Source of the DNA: Nitrospirillum amazonense
GTDB lineage: Bacteria; Pseudomonadota; Alphaproteobacteria; Azospirillales; Azospirillaceae
NCBI RefSeq assembly: GCF_007828035.1
Contig: NZ_VITV01000009.1
Coordinates: 186,001 to 250,000 of the forward strand
Length of the DNA: 64,000 nt
Reading direction: 5' to 3'
Shown here: in pieces, positions 61,265 to 64,000 of the stretch
Layout: every line of letters begins with the position of its first letter
Position numbering within the stretch: position 1 is the first letter of the stretch
Notes under the pieces: generated by a model
What the model saw: only the letters and a program-made list of their open reading frames with translations
Told to the model about the DNA's origin: nothing
Databases searched by the model: none
Program-made: the position numbers and the translations under genes

Positions 61265-63550
61265 TTAAAAATGCCAGCTCAGGTAACCGCCGAAGCGGCG
61301 GGGCGAGCCCATGCTGATGGAATCCAGACCGAAGCTGTCCAGGTTGTTGATATCCATGATGTAGGTCTGGTCGAACAGGTTCCGCACCCACAGGCCAAGG
61401 CTGATGGTGCCGTTGGGCGCGGTCCAGCCCAGCCGCGCGTCCGTCAGCCAATAACCGGACTGGCTGAGACGGGTCAGGTTGTGGCTGTCGAAATAGACCA
61501 GCGACCGGTAGGAGACGTCGATGCTGGCGTTCAGCGTGCCGGCGTCCTTGCCGCCCGCACCGTCCAGCGGCTGGTCATAGCTGACCAAGCCGCTGAGGGT
61601 CCAGCGGGGCGCGGAGGGCAAGCGGTTGCCGGACAGACTCTCCCCCTCCGAGACATAGTTCTGGTATTCGCTGTTGAGGTATTCGCCGCCCAGGCTGATC
61701 TCCAGTCCCTTCAGCGGCACCAGGGTGACGTCCGCGTCCACACCGTAGAGGCGGGCGTTGGCGGCGTTGTTGAAGGTCTGGGTGGGGACGCCGTCGCGGG
61801 TGACGATCTGAAAGACCTGCAGATTGCTGTAGTCGTAATAGAAGCCGGCGGCGTTCAGGCGCAGGCGCTTGTTCCACAGCTCGGTCTTGGCGCCCACCTC
61901 ATAGGCGTCCAGCGTCTCGTCGGCATAGGGCGCCAGGTCGGCCGCGTCGCGAGTATAGCCGCCGAAGAAACCGCCGCTTTTGTAGCCGCGGTTGTAGCTG
62001 GCGTAGAGCATGACGTCGTCGGTGGGCTTCACCTGGATGGAGGCGCGGCCCGACACGCTGTCGAAGGATTTGGAGGCGGCGTAGCTCAACACGTCCACCA
62101 CCTGCTCCACCGTGCTGCGGTAGCGGAAATCCTTGTCATCCTGGGAATAGCGCAGGCCGCCGGTCAGGGTGACCATGTCCGTCAGCTGGTAATCCACCTG
62201 GCCAAAAACAGCGTAGCTGTCGCTGATCTGGGTATAAGGATAGCCCACCGTGGCCACGTTGTTCTCCAGCGAGAAGCCGGTGGGGTTGTCGTCGGTGATG
62301 AACAGGGGCCGCAGGTCGCGCAGGATGTCGTACTGGCTGGCGGTGTTCAGATAGTCATGCAGGAAATAGGCGCCGGCCACGCCGCGCCACCTGTCGCCCA
62401 GCGGCGCCTCCACCCGCAGTTCCTGGGACACGTCGTGCTGTGTCGCCTTGTAGGTGCTGGTCAGTAGGTTGTTGGGGCTGGCGTCGGTGTCCTCCAGATC
62501 GTTGCGCTCGGCGCTGTCGAAGCCGGTGATGGAATAGAGGGTGGCCTTGCCCAGGTCCCACCGCACGTTGACGGAGGCGCCCCAGGTGTCGACCTTATCC
62601 TGGCCCTTGATGTTGTAGGCGCCGGCGTAGGGGTTGTTGTCGGTATCGGCATAGCCCAATGCGTCGGTGCACAGGCCGGAGGCGTAGGCGCCGGCGGCGC
62701 ACAGCCCATCGGGGCCCGCGACGGACGGATCCTGCGGGATCAGGGGCCGGGACTGGAAATGCCGGCTGTCGCCCCGGTTCTGGCCGCCATGGAACTGAAC
62801 CGTGACGCTGAGGTCATCGCTGGGCGTGAACAGCAGACTGGCCCGCCCGCCCCAGCGGTTCACGGCGTTGACGTAGTCGTTGTAGTAGCGGTTGTAGGTG
62901 TCGCCGTCGTCGCGTTCGTAGACGCCCGCCAGGCGCACCGCCAGCTTGCCCGGGACGATGGCGCCGCCCACACCGGCCTCCGCCTTCACGGAATTGAAGC
63001 GGCCGTATTCCAGGCTGCCGTCGCTGGTGGTCTCGAAGGTCGGCTGGCGCGACGTGATGTTGATGGCGCCGCCGGTGGTGTTGCGGCCGTAGAGCGTGCC
63101 CTGGGGCCCCTTCAGCACCTCCACTCGTTCCAGGTCGAAGAACTGCCCCAACTGCGCCAGGGGCGACGCCACGAAGACGCCGTCCGCATAAATGCCGACG
63201 GCGCCGGCGGCGTTGGCGTTGAAGTCGTTCAGGCCCACGCCGCGGATAAACACCTTGGGATTGGCGCTGGCGTCGGACGTCTTGATCTGCAGCCCCGGCG
63301 TCAGGGCCGGCAGATCCTGCACGTCGCGCACGCCGGTCTTCTCCAGCGTCTCGGCCGTCAGCGCCGTGATGGCCACCGGCACATCCTGCAGGTTTTCCGC
63401 CCGCTTCTGCGCCGTGACCACGATTTCCTGCAACACGCCGTCGGTGTCGGGCGGTGCCGCCGACTGGGCGCGTGCCGGCGCCTGCAAAGCCACCAGCGCC
63501 ACACCCGCCAGCAGCATGAACCCAGCACCCGCCTTGCCTATCCGCATCAT
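61265..63550 (-). CDS. TonB-dependent receptor (large, FpvA/IroN-superfamily style)
   Basis: A 761-residue outer-membrane receptor. Signal peptide to about residue 29 (APARA), TonB-box-like EIVVTAQKR near 42, plug with VQDLPALTPGLQI, FIRGVGLNDFN, VGIYADGVFV, LERVEVLKGPQGTLYGRNTTGGAINI, and a barrel ending RRFGGYLSWHF. The pattern is that of alphaproteobacterial receptors for carbohydrates, aromatics or siderophores. Two ATGs at 63550 and 63547 follow GGGAG; the upstream open frame to 63682 runs into the preceding gene. It is followed by the aldehyde dehydrogenase gene and preceded at 105 bp by a deaminase-like gene, perhaps one catabolic unit. Confidence 0.9.
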   Translation of the reverse strand: MMRIGKAGAGFMLLAGVALVALQAPARAQSAAPPDTDGVLQEIVVTAQKRAENLQDVPVAITALTAETLEKTGVRDVQDLPALTPGLQIKTSDASANPKVFIRGVGLNDFNANAAGAVGIYADGVFVASPLAQLGQFFDLERVEVLKGPQGTLYGRNTTGGAINITSRQPTFETTSDGSLEYGRFNSVKAEAGVGGAIVPGKLAVRLAGVYERDDGDTYNRYYNDYVNAVNRWGGRASLLFTPSDDLSVTVQFHGGQNRGDSRHFQSRPLIPQDPSVAGPDGLCAAGAYASGLCTDALGYADTDNNPYAGAYNIKGQDKVDTWGASVNVRWDLGKATLYSITGFDSAERNDLEDTDASPNNLLTSTYKATQHDVSQELRVEAPLGDRWRGVAGAYFLHDYLNTASQYDILRDLRPLFITDDNPTGFSLENNVATVGYPYTQISDSYAVFGQVDYQLTDMVTLTGGLRYSQDDKDFRYRSTVEQVVDVLSYAASKSFDSVSGRASIQVKPTDDVMLYASYNRGYKSGGFFGGYTRDAADLAPYADETLDAYEVGAKTELWNKRLRLNAAGFYYDYSNLQVFQIVTRDGVPTQTFNNAANARLYGVDADVTLVPLKGLEISLGGEYLNSEYQNYVSEGESLSGNRLPSAPRWTLSGLVSYDQPLDGAGGKDAGTLNASIDVSYRSLVYFDSHNLTRLSQSGYWLTDARLGWTAPNGTISLGLWVRNLFDQTYIMDINNLDSFGLDSISMGSPRRFGGYLSWHF

Positions 63551-63654
63551 GGTTGGCTCCCTGTTTTTGGTTCCGTCGTTGCGCAACCGCCCTAAACACT
63601 CTTTCTTCCTGGCCCCGGTGCCCGCCGGGGTACGCGCTCGGCTGCCGTTTTCGG

Positions 63655-64000
63655 TCAGGCCGACATCTCGAACACCGGCCACCGCCCGTTTATGGCGGTG
63701 CCGTCATAGGCCAGCAGCGGCCCGAATTGCAGCAGCACCGCCTCGCTCTGCGAGGGGCGCAGGAACACCCAGTCGTCCGGCTTCAGCGGCACGCGGCGGG
63801 ATCCCGACCAGCGTTCCTGGTTGCTGGACCGGCCGTAGAGACCGCTGAGCTGCAGGCCCGGTGGCGACACCGGGTTGGCCAGCCAGTGCCCGCCCTGCAC
63901 AAAAAAGGCGCGGGCCGTGTTGGGATCGAAGAAGGCGGCGACGCCAGCCAGGCTTTCCAGCCCTGGGATCAGCCCCGGCTCCGCCACCTTCAAGACCGGC
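63655..64000 (-). CDS. D-serine deaminase-like / alanine-racemase-fold protein, C-terminal end only
   Basis: The last 114 codons of a gene whose start lies beyond the window. The visible part has GGHWLANPVSPPG, LKPDDWVFLRPSQSEAVLLQ and GRWPVFE near the end. This D-W-V-F-L-R-P-S-Q-S-E and terminal W-P-V-F block matches my memory of the C-terminal metal-binding domain of PLP-dependent D-serine dehydratase-like ('amino acid deaminase') proteins of about 400 residues. The frame is open to the window edge, so a TTG at 63993 is not the real start. The family call is moderate because the PLP domain is not visible. Confidence 0.6.
   Translation of the reverse strand, partial: PVLKVAEPGLIPGLESLAGVAAFFDPNTARAFFVQGGHWLANPVSPPGLQLSGLYGRSSNQERWSGSRRVPLKPDDWVFLRPSQSEAVLLQFGPLLAYDGTAINGRWPVFEMSA

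Overview
The window is a 64 kb stretch of GC-rich (roughly two thirds G+C) bacterial chromosome with densely packed genes on both strands. Gene content points to an alphaproteobacterium, probably of the Azospirillaceae/Rhodospirillales type: a SUV3-like RNA helicase, a soluble methyl-accepting protein with a C-terminal sensor domain, several TonB-dependent receptors, a formate-dependent PurT, aerobic-type cobalamin genes (cobO, cobQ, bluB) and PcaR/IclR-controlled beta-ketoadipate genes. The taxon is inferred from gene style; there is no rRNA or tRNA in the window to settle it.

Layout. 1-13.5 kb: the 5' part of an L-serine dehydratase (minus), a TonB receptor behind a perfect Zur-like palindrome, a hybrid histidine kinase carrying its own receiver and HPt, then purC-purT and a membrane-anchored AraC regulator, a lipoprotein serine hydrolase, an Xre/RES toxin-antitoxin pair with twin operators, and a ferredoxin-NADP reductase. 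13.7-25.7 kb: soluble MCP, a pair of low-molecular-weight phosphatase/arsenate-reductase paralogues of which the second has lost its nucleophile, an RND efflux pair, a lone TIR-domain protein, a UDP-glucuronate epimerase, and a small stress operon (monooxygenase plus DJ-1 family) divergent from a LysR regulator. 25.7-36.4 kb: asparagine synthetase, then a TonB receptor / YfiR-like periplasmic protein / MCP cluster that looks like a signalling unit, an MFS exporter, an esterase, a Cys-tRNA deacylase and a solute-binding protein.

36.4-42.2 kb is a cobalamin late-pathway island: cobC and cbiB divergent with only 17 bp between start codons, and cobU-cobO-cobQ-bluB co-transcribed on the minus strand behind a well-preserved B12 riboswitch; cobO/cobQ and cobQ/bluB overlap as ATGA. 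42.3-49.5 kb: a GT87 membrane glycosyltransferase, a second RND pump (permease before adaptor, with a His-rich loop), a 44-residue Cys-tailed membrane peptide and a solute-binding protein. 49.5-58.2 kb: SUV3-like helicase, an off-composition phytanoyl-CoA-dioxygenase-like protein, and the pca segment (IclR regulator divergent from pcaF-pcaI-pcaJ) which converts 3-oxoadipate to succinyl-CoA and acetyl-CoA, followed by a membrane diguanylate cyclase. 58.3-64 kb, all minus: a low-complexity SGD-repeat protein, a small secreted protein, a coniferyl-aldehyde-dehydrogenase-like enzyme, a large TonB receptor and the 3' end of a D-serine-deaminase-like gene.

No CRISPR array, insertion sequence, prophage or RNA gene other than the riboswitch was recognised. 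The best candidates for something little described are the TonB receptor/YfiR-like/MCP cluster, the dead phosphatase paralogue, the solo TIR protein, the SGD-repeat protein and the Cys-tailed micropeptide.
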